The notes below the pieces were generated by a model. It was given only the letters and a program-made list of their open reading frames with translations. It did no database searches and had not been told where the DNA came from. Position numbers and translations under genes: made by a program. A stretch of 64,000 bases of DNA from Rhodoplanes serenus (GTDB lineage Bacteria; Pseudomonadota; Alphaproteobacteria; Rhizobiales; Xanthobacteraceae). Each line of letters opens with the position of its first letter. The stretch's first letter is position 1. This document shows, in pieces, positions 1-8,880 of this stretch. The stretch covers positions 41,339 to 105,338 of the forward strand of contig CAMAWG010000002.1 of NCBI GenBank assembly GCA_945861855.1, given 5' to 3'.

Positions 1-260
1 GCCACTCCGGCCCGTTCCCCGAGCAGCGCTTTCAGGGCGATCTTTCGCCCAGCCTGAAGGGCACCGGATCGCGCTGGTCGGAGGGCGAATTGCGCCTGCG
101 GCTGGTTGACGCCGCCCGCCTCAATCCGGCTACCATCATGCCGTCGTATTACCGGGTCGACGGCCTGACCCGCGTGGCGCAGAATTACCGCGGCAAGCCG
201 GTGCTGACGGCCGAGCAGATCGAAGACGTAGTGGCCTATCTGATGACGTTGAAAGACTGA
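1..260 (+). CDS. soxX: SoxX, c-type cytochrome subunit of thiosulfate oxidation (3' part)
   Basis: The window opens inside this gene; the reading frame starting at base 3 runs to TGA at 258-260, giving about 85 C-terminal residues. SoxX is the monoheme partner of SoxA in the periplasmic SoxAX complex, which joins thiosulfate to the carrier protein SoxY. The visible part includes the stretch NPATIMPSYYRVDGL, where the Met of MPSYY is the expected distal heme ligand, and ends in a typical cytochrome c C-terminal helix (DVVAYLMTLKD). The CxxCH heme site must lie upstream of the window. The soxY start follows the stop by two bases, so the genes are one operon. The identity rests on this tail and on the soxYZA neighbours. 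Confidence 0.85.
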   Translation, partial: HSGPFPEQRFQGDLSPSLKGTGSRWSEGELRLRLVDAARLNPATIMPSYYRVDGLTRVAQNYRGKPVLTAEQIEDVVAYLMTLKD

Positions 261-262
261 TC

Positions 263-736
263 ATGCACAAGCAACCAATCATGCAAGCAACCCGCCGGGC
301 ATTCCTCGCCGCCGCAGGCGGCGCGGGCGCGGCGCTCATCGTGCGGCCGGCCAAGGCCACACCGGCGGCGATGACGGCGGCGATCAAACAGGTGGTCGGA
401 GAGGCGCAGATCAACTCCGGCAAGGTCAAGCTCGACCTGCCGCCGCTGGTTGAGAACGGCAACACCGTGGCGATGGGCGTATCTGTCGAGAGCCCGATGA
501 CGGCGAAGGATTACGTGAAGGCCATCCACGTCTTCACCGAGAAGAACCCGCAGCCCAACGTCATCAGTGCCCAGCTCGGCCCCCGCGCCGGCAAGGCGGA
601 GATTACGACGCGCGTGCGGCTCGCAGACTCGCAGCAGGTCGTGGCCATCTGCGAACTGTCCGACGGCTCGTTCTGGTCCGACAAGGTCGACGTGATCATC
701 ACGCTCGGCGCCTGCCTGGAGGATAATCTGATCTAA
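263..736 (+). CDS. soxY: SoxY, sulfur-carrier subunit of SoxYZ (atypical C-terminus)
   Basis: SoxY carries sulfur intermediates on a C-terminal cysteine during periplasmic thiosulfate oxidation, as a heterodimer with SoxZ. The 157-residue product has a twin-arginine signal near its start (TRRAFLAAAGG, then a hydrophobic run ending at AKA), which fits Tat export. The body matches SoxY in length and character (VENGNTVAMGVSVESPM, NPQPNVISAQLGPRAG). Oddly, it ends ITLGACLEDNLI: the cysteine is seven residues from the end and is not in the GGCGG swinging arm of textbook SoxY. An in-frame ATG at 281 could also be the start and would keep the Tat motif. The stop overlaps the soxZ start by one base. 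Confidence 0.9.
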   Translation: MHKQPIMQATRRAFLAAAGGAGAALIVRPAKATPAAMTAAIKQVVGEAQINSGKVKLDLPPLVENGNTVAMGVSVESPMTAKDYVKAIHVFTEKNPQPNVISAQLGPRAGKAEITTRVRLADSQQVVAICELSDGSFWSDKVDVIITLGACLEDNLI

Positions 737-1056
737 TGGCACGCACCCTCATCAACGTTCCGCAAAAGGCCAAGCGCGGCGAGGTCATTGCGATCAAGAC
801 CCTGATCTCGCACGTCATGGAGACCGGCTTCCGCCACGACAACATGGGCAAGGCGATCCCGCGCGACATCATCACCTCGTTCGTCTGCACCTACAACGGC
901 GAGGAAATCTTCCGCGCCGCGCTCCACCCGGCGATCGCCGCCAACCCGTTCATCACGTTCCACACCGTGGCGACCGAGAGCGGGACGATCGCGTTCCGAT
1001 GGACCGGCGACAACGGCTTCTCGCAGGACGCCTCCGCGAAAATCACGGTCGGATGA
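736..1056 (+). CDS. soxZ: SoxZ, partner subunit of the SoxYZ carrier
   Basis: This 106-residue protein has no signal peptide, as expected for SoxZ, which is exported bound to Tat-targeted SoxY. The sequence matches the family at usual length: an N-terminal strand (RTLINVPQKAKRGEVIAIKT), the HVMETGFRHDNMGKAIPRD segment, and the C-terminal immunoglobulin-like strands ending DASAKITVG. It stabilises SoxY and helps present the carrier cysteine to SoxAX, SoxB and SoxCD. The start ATG overlaps the soxY stop (TAATG) and its own stop overlaps the soxA start (ATGA), so translation is coupled and the three proteins are probably made in balance. Confidence 0.93.
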   Translation: MARTLINVPQKAKRGEVIAIKTLISHVMETGFRHDNMGKAIPRDIITSFVCTYNGEEIFRAALHPAIAANPFITFHTVATESGTIAFRWTGDNGFSQDASAKITVG

Positions 1057-1838
1057 GCGGTCCGGCGCGACTGTCGATTTTCGCCGCTCCGCTGCTGCTC
1101 GCAGCCCTGGTCTCCGCGGGCGCCGAGATTGCCTTGAACGAGCGCCGCTCGGCCTACGACGACATGAGCCGCGACAACAAGGCGATGCAGGATGACGACA
1201 CCAGCAATCCCGGCATGCTGGCGGTGCTCGACGGCGAGGCGCTGTGGGCGGCCAAGGCCGGCGCTTCGGGGAAATCCTGCGCCGACTGCCACGGCGGCGC
1301 CAAGGCCAGCATGAAGGGCGTCGCCGCGCGCCATCCTTCGTTCGACGCAAGCGCGGGCCGGCCGGTGAACCTGGAGCAGCGCATCAATACGTCCCGGGTT
1401 CAGCACCAGCAGGCCTCCCCCTTCGCCTATGAGAGCAAGGAGATGCTCGCGCTCTCCGCCTATGTCGCCATGCAGTCGCGCGGCGAGCCGATCGCGCCGC
1501 CGGACGACCCGCGGCTCAAGCCGTTCCTCGACCGGGGCCGCGCGCAGTTCAACCAGCGCCAGGGCCAGCTCAACCTGTCGTGCGGGCAATGTCACGACGA
1601 CAACTGGGGCAAGAGCCTCGCGGGCAACACCGTGCCGCAGGGGCATCCGACCGGCTATCCGATCTACCGCCTGGAATGGCAGGGTCTCGGCTCATTGCAG
1701 CGGCGGCTGCGCAATTGCATGATCGGGATGCGCGCCGAGTCTTATGCCTATGGCGCGCCGGAGTATGTGGACATGGAGCTTTATCTGATGTGGCGCGCGC
1801 GGGGGATGAAGGTCGAAACGCCGGCGGTGCGACCATGA
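1053..1838 (+). CDS. soxA: SoxA, diheme c-type cytochrome of SoxAX
   Basis: The product is about 261 residues from the ATG that overlaps the soxZ stop; longer upstream starts would run through soxZ and are not used. An N-terminal hydrophobic signal (LSIFAAPLLLAALVSAGAE) directs it to the periplasm. Two CxxCH heme sites are visible, CADCH in the N-terminal half and CGQCH in the C-terminal half, so this is a diheme SoxA. The conserved cysteine in RRLRNCMIG is the expected axial, persulfide-bearing ligand of the active-site heme. SoxAX conjugates thiosulfate to SoxY. The stop overlaps the start of an amidase gene; soxB and soxCD are not present downstream in this window. Confidence 0.93.
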   Translation: MSGPARLSIFAAPLLLAALVSAGAEIALNERRSAYDDMSRDNKAMQDDDTSNPGMLAVLDGEALWAAKAGASGKSCADCHGGAKASMKGVAARHPSFDASAGRPVNLEQRINTSRVQHQQASPFAYESKEMLALSAYVAMQSRGEPIAPPDDPRLKPFLDRGRAQFNQRQGQLNLSCGQCHDDNWGKSLAGNTVPQGHPTGYPIYRLEWQGLGSLQRRLRNCMIGMRAESYAYGAPEYVDMELYLMWRARGMKVETPAVRP

Positions 1839-3208
1839 GCGGCGCAAGCAAGCTGCGAGGCTATGTCGCGCTGGCCGTCGACCGGCGCGCGGGCAAGACC
1901 ACGCCGCGGGCCTATCTCGACGAGTGCCTCAAGCGCATCGCCGAGCTCGATCCGTCCATCGGCGCCTTCGTCAACTTGAACAAGGACGGCGCCATCAAGG
2001 CCGCCGACGCCTCGACGGCGCGCTGGCGCGACGGCAAGCCGCTGTCGCCGATCGACGGCATGCCGGTCGCGATCAAGGACATCATCGAGACCGCCGACAT
2101 GCCGACCGGCCAGGGCTCGCCGCTGTTCGAAGGCGAGGAGTCGCGCCGCGATTCGGCCAGCGTCCATGCGCTGCGCGAGGCCGGCGCGATCATCCTCGGC
2201 AAGACCACGACCACCGAATTCGCCGCCACCCATCCGTGGCACAAGACCAAAAACCCGCACGATCCCGGCCGCACGCCGGGCGGCTCGTCGAGCGGCTCCT
2301 CCGCCGCGGTCGGCGCGGGCATGGTGCCGGCGGGGCTCGGCACCCAGGTGGTCGGCTCGATCCTGCGGCCAGCGAGCTTCTGCGGTGCGGTGGGCTTCAA
2401 GCCGAGTGTCGGCGCCATCAACCGCAGCGGGTCGCACGATCATTTCAGCCAGAGCTGCCAGGGCGCCATCGGCGCGACGCTGGCCGACACCTGGGCGGTG
2501 CTGCGCGCCATCGCCGACCGGGCCGGCGGCGATCCGGGCTTCGTCGGCCTCGCGGGCGACGTGAATTTCGCCAGGCGAGCCAAGCCTGCTCGCCTGGGCG
2601 TTCTCGAAACCGGCGGCTGGGGCGCAACGACCGCAGGCGCGCGCAAGGCGTTCGCGGACGCGAAGGAGCGCCTCGCCAAGACCGGCGTCGAGCTCAAAAG
2701 CCGCGCCGACGATCCCGGCATCGAAGCCGTCGAGCAGGCAATCGCCGACGCGCAGCCCTTCACGCTCGCCATCAATGCGTGGGAGGGGCGCTGGCCGCTC
2801 AACACCTATGCCGATCTCGACGCGGCGAAGCTCAGCCAGGGGGCACGCGAGCGGCTCAAGGTCGCCGAGGCGACGACGCAACGCCAATACGGCGAGATGA
2901 TCGCGCGCCGCGCCACGATCCGCGCGACCTATGCCGCCGCCGCCAGCCGCTACGACGCCTTCGTGACGTTGGGCGCCTGCGGCGCCGCTCCCGTCGGATT
3001 GGGCTCGACCGGAAACACGGCAATGAACGTGGCGGCCTCGTTGCTTGGCTGCCCGGCGCTCACGCTGCCGCTGCTATCGGACGAGGGGCTGCCGCTCGGG
3101 CTGCAGCTTCTGGGCAGCATCGACCGCGACGCGGCGCTGTTCGACGTGGCGAACTGGGTGGCGCGCGATGTGTTCGACCGCGGCGATCTGGTCGGCGCGG
3201 CGACGTGA
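1835..3208 (+). CDS. Amidase-signature family hydrolase
   Basis: A 457-residue amidase-signature (AS) enzyme, expected to hydrolyse an amide or carbamate through the Ser-cisSer-Lys triad. The lysine is in GMPVAIKDIIET (about residue 80), the bridging serine in TPGGSSSGSSAAV (about residue 150-162), and the nucleophile in GTQVVGSILRPAS, where GS stands for the GGS usually seen. Length is normal for GatA-like amidases. The ATG at 1835 overlaps the soxA stop by four bases, so the gene is co-translated with the sox operon, an unusual partner with no obvious role in sulfur oxidation. The substrate cannot be inferred; GatA itself is unlikely because gatB and gatC are absent. Confidence 0.85.
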   Translation: MSGASKLRGYVALAVDRRAGKTTPRAYLDECLKRIAELDPSIGAFVNLNKDGAIKAADASTARWRDGKPLSPIDGMPVAIKDIIETADMPTGQGSPLFEGEESRRDSASVHALREAGAIILGKTTTTEFAATHPWHKTKNPHDPGRTPGGSSSGSSAAVGAGMVPAGLGTQVVGSILRPASFCGAVGFKPSVGAINRSGSHDHFSQSCQGAIGATLADTWAVLRAIADRAGGDPGFVGLAGDVNFARRAKPARLGVLETGGWGATTAGARKAFADAKERLAKTGVELKSRADDPGIEAVEQAIADAQPFTLAINAWEGRWPLNTYADLDAAKLSQGARERLKVAEATTQRQYGEMIARRATIRATYAAAASRYDAFVTLGACGAAPVGLGSTGNTAMNVAASLLGCPALTLPLLSDEGLPLGLQLLGSIDRDAALFDVANWVARDVFDRGDLVGAAT

Positions 3209-3236
3209 CGACGCATGGCACCGGCGAAGGCAAGAG

Positions 3237-4160
3237 CTACGCCTTCCACAAATTGCTGAACTGCGTCGCCACCACGTCCTCGTATTTTCCGACGCCCTTG
3301 GTCAGTCCAACCGTCTGAACGAACTTGCACATGCTGTCGAACGAGCCCTTGGAGATCGCCGGGTCGTAGTACGGCAGGTCGCGCTCGACCAGCGTGGCGA
3401 TCAGGCTCGCCTCGAACTGCGGAAACCACTTCTCGCCGACCTTGGTGGCGCGCTTGGGGTCTTCCTTGAGCGCCTTCTGCGTCTTGATCAGCGCCCGCAC
3501 CGCGGCCGCGGCCTTCTCCGGCTCTTTCTCGACCAGATCGGCGCGGGTCGCCAGCACGCCGAAGGTGTAGCCGCGCAGGCTCGCCGGCCCGTCGCCGCGC
3601 CGCGCATCGAGCACCAGCGTGCCGAGGCCGCGCTGCACCGCCACCTCGGCGCCCATGCCGTTGGCCCAGAAGCCGTCGATCTTGCCCTCCTCCATCGCCT
3701 TCGCGGCGTTGACGCCGAACGAGACGCTCGCCTGCGCCGGCATCGGCGGCGGCGCGATCTGCACGCCGTCGCGCTTGGGATCGATGCCGTATTCCTTGAG
3801 CAGTTCGATGAGCCCGATGTCGATCAGCGGCGCGGCGCCGATCCGCTTGCCTTTGACGGCTTCGACGTCGCCGCGCTTGACCTTGAGGTCCGAGCGCATG
3901 ATGAGGAACCAGTAGGTGTGCTGCGCCAACGCGCCGAGAAACTTGACGCCGTTCCACTCCGGAAATGCGACTGGAGCCGAATGGGACGAGCCGCCGACGA
4001 AATCCGCCTTGCCGTCGCGCAACGCCTCGTAGCACTTGCCGACCGGGTAGATCAGCTCCAGCTCCGCATCGAGGCCCTCTTCCTTGAAGAAGCCCATCTC
4101 CACCGCGGCAATGGCGGGGAAGTACGAGTTGGAGACGAGATCGGGGATGACGACTTTCAT
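3237..4160 (-). CDS. NMT1/SsuA-type ABC substrate-binding protein
   Basis: A 307-residue periplasmic-binding-protein-fold protein related to the NMT1/THI5 and SsuA group. It contains PAIAAVEMGFFKEEGLD near the N-terminus, DFVGGSSHSAP in the ligand cleft region, and the VKGKRIGAAPLIDIG segment typical of lobe II. It starts directly with MKVVIPDLVSNSYF and shows no signal peptide, which is odd for a binding protein; the true start may lie upstream or the protein may act in the cytoplasm. No permease or ATPase accompanies it. The nearest neighbour on its strand is the DUF2848 gene upstream, separated by a palindromic repeat. The ligand is unknown. Confidence 0.7.
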   Translation of the reverse strand: MKVVIPDLVSNSYFPAIAAVEMGFFKEEGLDAELELIYPVGKCYEALRDGKADFVGGSSHSAPVAFPEWNGVKFLGALAQHTYWFLIMRSDLKVKRGDVEAVKGKRIGAAPLIDIGLIELLKEYGIDPKRDGVQIAPPPMPAQASVSFGVNAAKAMEEGKIDGFWANGMGAEVAVQRGLGTLVLDARRGDGPASLRGYTFGVLATRADLVEKEPEKAAAAVRALIKTQKALKEDPKRATKVGEKWFPQFEASLIATLVERDLPYYDPAISKGSFDSMCKFVQTVGLTKGVGKYEDVVATQFSNLWKA

Positions 4161-4182
4161 TGGTGTTCCTCAGTCTTTGCTG

Positions 4183-4285
4183 CTGTCATCATCCGCGAAA
4201 GCGGATGATCCAGTAAACGCCAGCGCATCGATTTTATCTCTCTGTATGAGTGTACTGGATGCCCCGCCTTCGCGGGGCATGACAG
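4183..4285. repeat. Extragenic palindromic repeat (two hairpins)
   Basis: Two short stem-loops face each other: ATCATCCGC-GAAA-GCGGATGAT at 4188-4209 and ATGCCCCGC-CTTC-GCGGGGCAT at 4259-4280. The whole unit is bounded by CTGTCA at 4183 and TGACAG at 4280-4285, with CCAGTA/TACTGG inside. A sister element with the same plan lies at 32451-32566. This is a dispersed REP/BIME-like element of the kind common in Bradyrhizobium relatives. Confidence 0.75.
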
Positions 4286-4291
4286 TCTGAG

Positions 4292-4951
4292 CTATCCCTC
4301 ATCCGGCAACGACACGATGCTGTAACCGTGCGTGAGCTTGCGCCCCAGCACCGGGTCCTCCAGCTCCATGTCGAACGTGCCCGAATACGAAATGTCGCCG
4401 TGCACCGCGAAGGTGCCGCAGAACATCGCCGTCCCCGGCGCAAGCCTGTCGCCGCCGGTGTAGAGCCTGATCAGCTCCCCCGGCGACCGCATGTTGGTGA
4501 CCGGGCCCTCCTGATAAAGCCGCCGCTTGCCGCCGTCCGGAACGTAGGAGCGGAGCGTCAACTTGTCCCAGTGCGGCTTGACCTCATCGTAACGCCAGAG
4601 CGTCGTGCCGACCGGCTTGGCGCAGAGCTGCTTCGACAGCGTGACGCCGATCGTCTCGGCCTTGCGGTCGGTGTGGTCGGAGCCGACGCCGACCCAGAGC
4701 CCATCGTCCATCGCGAACAACACGAACTCGACCTCGCCCGAGGACTTATCGGCCATGACTTCGATTGAACTTTGGATGCTCAACAGCGAACATGACACTC
4801 TATAGAAGATGGGCACGGTCTTCGGCCGCTTCACGCCGATGGCCTCAAGCTCCTTGATATGCGCCTCCAGCGCCGCGACATTGCGGCCAGTCCAGCCGGC
4901 GATCACCAGGCTCTTGATGGCCGCGACATTGAGCTTTCTTTCGCTGGGCAC
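4292..4951 (-). CDS. DUF2848 family protein
   Basis: A 219-residue protein that I recognise as DUF2848-like from the N-terminal IAGWTGRNVAALEAHIKELE segment and the conserved KPKTVPIFYRVS-like region (RPKTVPIFYRVSCSLLS here). The family is thought to share a fumarylacetoacetase-like fold, and members often sit beside ABC importers and amidases, but no reaction is established. There is no signal peptide or membrane segment. The gene is divergent from the ABC importer operon that starts at 5089, with about 137 bp between them for promoters. Confidence 0.7.
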   Translation of the reverse strand: MPSERKLNVAAIKSLVIAGWTGRNVAALEAHIKELEAIGVKRPKTVPIFYRVSCSLLSIQSSIEVMADKSSGEVEFVLFAMDDGLWVGVGSDHTDRKAETIGVTLSKQLCAKPVGTTLWRYDEVKPHWDKLTLRSYVPDGGKRRLYQEGPVTNMRSPGELIRLYTGGDRLAPGTAMFCGTFAVHGDISYSGTFDMELEDPVLGRKLTHGYSIVSLPDEG

Positions 4952-5088
4952 GATCGCTCCTTATAGCTGGCGCGGAATACGGCAGCGCCTTCGGGGTTCC
5001 ATCTTAAGTTTTTGACATTACACGCTAAATCCCCGATCTTAAAGCGCAACGATAACGACAAAAGGCGGTGCGTCCGCCAGGGTGAGGA

Positions 5089-6822
5089 ATGTCAGTTCAG
5101 GCCATCGGCCACCCAATCCGGGTCAGGGGTCCGCGCACGCGGCTCCGGCTCGAGCATTTCGTGATGGGCGGGGCGATTGTTTGCCTGATCGTGCTGGTTG
5201 TGCTCCCGCTGCTCACGCTCCTGCTCGGCAGCGTTCGCGGCGAACAAGGCATGAGTCTCGACAATTTCGCCGAAGTTCTCAGCGGCCGGCTCTATGTGAA
5301 CGCGCTGAAGAATTCGCTCATTCTCGGCGCCTGGACAGGCTTGTTCAGCCTGATCATCGGCGTTTCGCTCGCCTGGGCCGTGAGCCGCACCGACGTGCCC
5401 GGCAAGGGCCTCATTCAGGTGACCGCGAGCCTGTCCTACCTGTCGCCGCCGTTCCTCACCGCCATCGCCTTCGTTTATCTGTTCAGCCCGAACGCCGGCC
5501 TCCTCAACGTGCTCGTGCGCGACGTGATGGGATTGCCGTTTCTCACCTTCAACGTGTTCTCGATGACCGGCCTCGTCCTGGTCACCGTTCTGCACACCTT
5601 CCCGTTCGTCTATCTGCTCGCCTCCAGCGCGCTGTTGTCGGTCGATGCCTCGTATGAGGAAGCGGCGCAGATCCTCGGCGCGAGCAAGCTGCGAACGGCG
5701 CTGAGCGTGACGGCTCCCCTGGTTGCACCGGCTATTCTGTCTGGAACATTGCTCGCGTTCGTGAACGCCATCGCTCTGTTCGGCTCTCAGGCGATCATCG
5801 GCCTTCCGGGGCGAATCGTCACGCTTCCGACGCGCATCTACGCGCTGTTCGACTATCCGCCGGAATACGGCCTTGCTTCGGCGCTTTCGCTGCTGTTCGT
5901 GGTCATTACGGTGGTTGCTCTTTACCTTCAACGCGCGTTCCTGGCGCGGCGGTCCTACGTGACGCTCGGCGGAAAAGGCGCGCGACCGCAGTTGATGAAT
6001 CTCGGCCCGGCGCGCTGGCTGGTGTTCGGATTCGTGGTGCTCACGTTCATCGTGGCGATTGTTCTGCCCTATTCGACCTTGATCGCGGTGTCGTTCTCGA
6101 AATCCTGGGGGCTGGATTTCTGGAAGGGACTGACGCTGCAGAACTACAAGTTCATCCTGTTCGAGTACAATGTTACGCAGCGGGCAATCCTGAACAGCCT
6201 GGGTTTGGCCACGGTCGCCGCGACCATCGCTGTGCTGCTCGGCGCAATCATCGGCTGGATCGATCTGCGAACACGATTGCCCGGCCGCAAGCTGCTCGAC
6301 TATTTCGCGCTGATCCCGCTTGGACTGCCGGGCATCGTCGTCGCCGTCGCGCTCATCCAGTTCTGGCTCGCCATGCCGCTGGCGCTGTACGGAACCTTGG
6401 CGATCCTGCTGCTGGCCTATGTCGGGCGCTACATCCCGCTCGGCGTGCGCGCGGCAAATTCGTCGCTCCGCCAGATCGACCCGGCGCTGGAGGAAAGCGC
6501 GCAGATTCTCGGCGCCTCCTGGCTCACCACCATGCGCGAGGTGACCTTGCCGCTGATCCGGCCCGGCCTGTTCGCTGGCTGGCTCCTGGTGTTCGTGCCG
6601 GTGATCCAGGAGCTTTCGGCCTCGATCCTGCTGTTCTCGTCGAGCTCGATCACGCTCGCGGTCGCGGTCTACAACCTCTACGAAACCGGTTATATCGAGC
6701 CGGTGGCGGCGCTCGCGATCGTGAACATGGTGATCATCGGAGCCGCTATCTTCGTCGCCAACAAGCTCGGCGGCGGGAGGATTGCGAGCCGGTCGGGCGC
6801 GGCACAAGGACTGGCGTCGTAA
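5089..6822 (+). CDS. Double-domain ABC permease, iron(III)/spermidine-importer type
   Basis: A 577-residue membrane protein formed by two fused MetI-type permease domains, the FbpB/ThiP architecture, with about 12 hydrophobic helices. Each half has an EAA loop for docking the ATPase: EEAAQILGASKLRTALSVTA near residue 189 and EESAQILGASWLTTMREVTL near residue 467. A ribosome site (GTGAGG) lies just before the ATG. The stop overlaps the start of the ATPase gene at 6822, so the two are co-translated. Together with 6822-7895 and the binding protein at 8986 it forms a complete importer. The family includes Fe3+, thiamine, phosphonate and polyamine systems; the substrate here is open. Confidence 0.88.
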   Translation: MSVQAIGHPIRVRGPRTRLRLEHFVMGGAIVCLIVLVVLPLLTLLLGSVRGEQGMSLDNFAEVLSGRLYVNALKNSLILGAWTGLFSLIIGVSLAWAVSRTDVPGKGLIQVTASLSYLSPPFLTAIAFVYLFSPNAGLLNVLVRDVMGLPFLTFNVFSMTGLVLVTVLHTFPFVYLLASSALLSVDASYEEAAQILGASKLRTALSVTAPLVAPAILSGTLLAFVNAIALFGSQAIIGLPGRIVTLPTRIYALFDYPPEYGLASALSLLFVVITVVALYLQRAFLARRSYVTLGGKGARPQLMNLGPARWLVFGFVVLTFIVAIVLPYSTLIAVSFSKSWGLDFWKGLTLQNYKFILFEYNVTQRAILNSLGLATVAATIAVLLGAIIGWIDLRTRLPGRKLLDYFALIPLGLPGIVVAVALIQFWLAMPLALYGTLAILLLAYVGRYIPLGVRAANSSLRQIDPALEESAQILGASWLTTMREVTLPLIRPGLFAGWLLVFVPVIQELSASILLFSSSSITLAVAVYNLYETGYIEPVAALAIVNMVIIGAAIFVANKLGGGRIASRSGAAQGLAS

Positions 6823-7895
6823 TGGCGAGCATTTCGATCAAGGGCCTGACGAAGAGCTTCAACGCCGGCGACGACGCCCCGGCGGCGGTGGCGAATCTCG
6901 ACCTCGACATCAAGGACAACCAGTTCGTCACGCTGTTGGGCCCAAGCGGGTGCGGGAAGACCACCACCCTGCGCATGATCGCCGGCTATATCCTGCCGGA
7001 CGCCGGTACCATCCATGTCGACGGACGGCTCGTCTCGGCGCCGGGCAACGTCGTGCCGCCCGACCAGCGCGGCATGGGCATGGTGTTCCAGAACTACGCG
7101 GTATGGCCGCACAAAACCGTGTACCAGAACGTCGTGTTCGGCTTGAAGCTGCGCAAGATGCCCGCCGCGCGATTGAAGGCGAAGATGGAAGAGACACTCG
7201 CACTCGTGAACCTCACGGGCCTCGAGCAGCGCTACCCGAATGAGCTGTCCGGCGGCCAGCAGCAGCGCGTGGCGCTGGCGCGCAGCCTCGTGGTCGAGCC
7301 TGAGATCCTGCTGCTCGACGAGCCGCTATCCAACCTCGACGCCAAGCTGCGCGAAAACATGAGGGTCGAGCTCAAGCGCCTGCAGCGCCGCACCGGGATC
7401 ACCTTCGTCTATGTCACCCACGACCAGGCCGAGGCGCTCGCCCTGTCCGATCACATTGCGGTCATGCACGGCGGCCGCCTGCAGCAGTACGGCACGCCGC
7501 AGGACGTTTACGCCCGGCCGGCCAATCGCGTGGTCGCCGACTTCATGGGGCTGGTCAATCTGGTTCCCGCGAAGGTGGCGGGGCCGGGCACGCTCGAAGC
7601 AGCCGGCGGATTGAAACTGCAAGTGGCACTTCCGGACGGCATCAAGACCGGCGACAGCGTCGAGGTTTCGATCCGCCCCGAGAACATCCGCCTCAATGCG
7701 GCCGGGAACGGCGCGCCCGCCACCGTCAGCGAGCGGACCTTCCTGGGCAACATCACCGAATACTACGCGAGCCTCGACTCCGGTCCGACGCTTCGGGTAC
7801 AGACCCACCCGGCGCAGGTCTTCGCGGTCGGCGACAAGGTCGCCGTCGAGATCGACGCCACCCAATGCAGCGTGTTTCGCAGTTCCGCGCCTTGA
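6822..7895 (+). CDS. ABC importer ATPase (PotA/FbpC group)
   Basis: A 357-residue ATPase with Walker A GPSGCGKTTT (about residue 41), Q-loop VFQNYAVWP, signature LSGGQQQRVALAR, Walker B ILLLDEPLSNLDA and the switch histidine in YVTHDQAEALALSD. The C-terminal 120 residues form a TOBE-like domain (SVEVSIRPENIRL), as in the MalK/PotA/FbpC group of importers. It energises the double permease encoded immediately upstream, with which it overlaps by one base. A hydrolase gene follows after 28 bases in the same operon. Confidence 0.92.
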   Translation: MASISIKGLTKSFNAGDDAPAAVANLDLDIKDNQFVTLLGPSGCGKTTTLRMIAGYILPDAGTIHVDGRLVSAPGNVVPPDQRGMGMVFQNYAVWPHKTVYQNVVFGLKLRKMPAARLKAKMEETLALVNLTGLEQRYPNELSGGQQQRVALARSLVVEPEILLLDEPLSNLDAKLRENMRVELKRLQRRTGITFVYVTHDQAEALALSDHIAVMHGGRLQQYGTPQDVYARPANRVVADFMGLVNLVPAKVAGPGTLEAAGGLKLQVALPDGIKTGDSVEVSIRPENIRLNAAGNGAPATVSERTFLGNITEYYASLDSGPTLRVQTHPAQVFAVGDKVAVEIDATQCSVFRSSAP

Positions 7896-7923
7896 TATTC
7901 CAGCATCCACAGGGAGCAGCCTC

Positions 7924-8871
7924 GTGACGACGCAGGTCGAAAACATCCACATCCAGGGCAACGAGCACTGGACCCAGAAGGGGGACGCCAAGCTGTTCCT
8001 TTGGGAAAAACGGCGCGCGAAGAACACCCAGGAACGCGGCACGATCCTGTTCGTTCACGGCTCCTCGATGGCCTCGCAGCCGACATTCGACCTGCAGGTG
8101 CCGGGCCGGCCGGGCGCCATGGACTATTTCGCCGGCCAGGGCTTCGACACCTGGAGCGTGGACATGGAGGGCTACGGCCGCTCGACAAAGGATCGCGGCA
8201 TCGACGCCACGATCTCCGAGGGCGCCGACGACCTGAAGGCCGCGACCGACTACATCTTCAAGACCCGCAATCACACCGGCCCGCTTCTGGTCTATGGCAT
8301 CTCGTCGGGCGCATTGCGCGCGGCATTGTTCGCGCAGCGTCATCCCAACCGCGTCAAGCGGCTCGCCCTCGACGCGCATGTATGGACCGGCGAAGGCAGC
8401 CCGACGCTGGCCGAACGCAAGAAGCGGTTGCCGGAGCTGCTCAAAAACAAGCGGCGCCCGATCGACCGCAAGTTCGTGCGTTCGATCTTCGAACGCGACC
8501 ATCCCGGCACCGCCGACGACAACGTGATCGAAGCCTTCGCCACCCACATCCTCGAACTTGACGATTCGATCCCGAACGGCACCTACATCGACATGTGCAA
8601 CCACCTGCCGGTGGTCGATCCGACCAAGATCGTGGTGCCGACCCTCGTCATGCGCGGCGAGTACGACGGTATCGCGAGCTTCGAGGACTTGTTGAAGTTC
8701 TTCGAGAAGCTGCCGAACCCCGACAAGACCTTCGCGGTGATGCCGGGCATCGCGCATGCCTCGTTCCAGCAGAAGAACTACATGATCGCCTATCACATCC
8801 TGCTGAGCTTCTTCACACAGCCGGAACCGATCTATTCAACGTACAAGCCGGGCCAAACCGGCACGCACTAA
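7924..8871 (+). CDS. Alpha/beta hydrolase inside the importer operon
   Basis: A 315-residue alpha/beta-hydrolase-fold enzyme. I use the GTG at 7924, preceded by AGGGAGCAG, because the open frame upstream overlaps the ATPase gene. The oxyanion region is ILFVHGSSMASQPTFD; the nucleophile elbow is VYGISSGALRAA (second Ser of GISSG); the likely acid is in RGEYDGIAS and the base is the His of PGIAHASF. It lies between the ATPase and binding-protein genes, so it may hydrolyse the imported compound (an ester or lactone). This is an inference from position only. Confidence 0.82.
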   Translation: MTTQVENIHIQGNEHWTQKGDAKLFLWEKRRAKNTQERGTILFVHGSSMASQPTFDLQVPGRPGAMDYFAGQGFDTWSVDMEGYGRSTKDRGIDATISEGADDLKAATDYIFKTRNHTGPLLVYGISSGALRAALFAQRHPNRVKRLALDAHVWTGEGSPTLAERKKRLPELLKNKRRPIDRKFVRSIFERDHPGTADDNVIEAFATHILELDDSIPNGTYIDMCNHLPVVDPTKIVVPTLVMRGEYDGIASFEDLLKFFEKLPNPDKTFAVMPGIAHASFQQKNYMIAYHILLSFFTQPEPIYSTYKPGQTGTH

Positions 8872-8880
8872 CGCTGCAAC

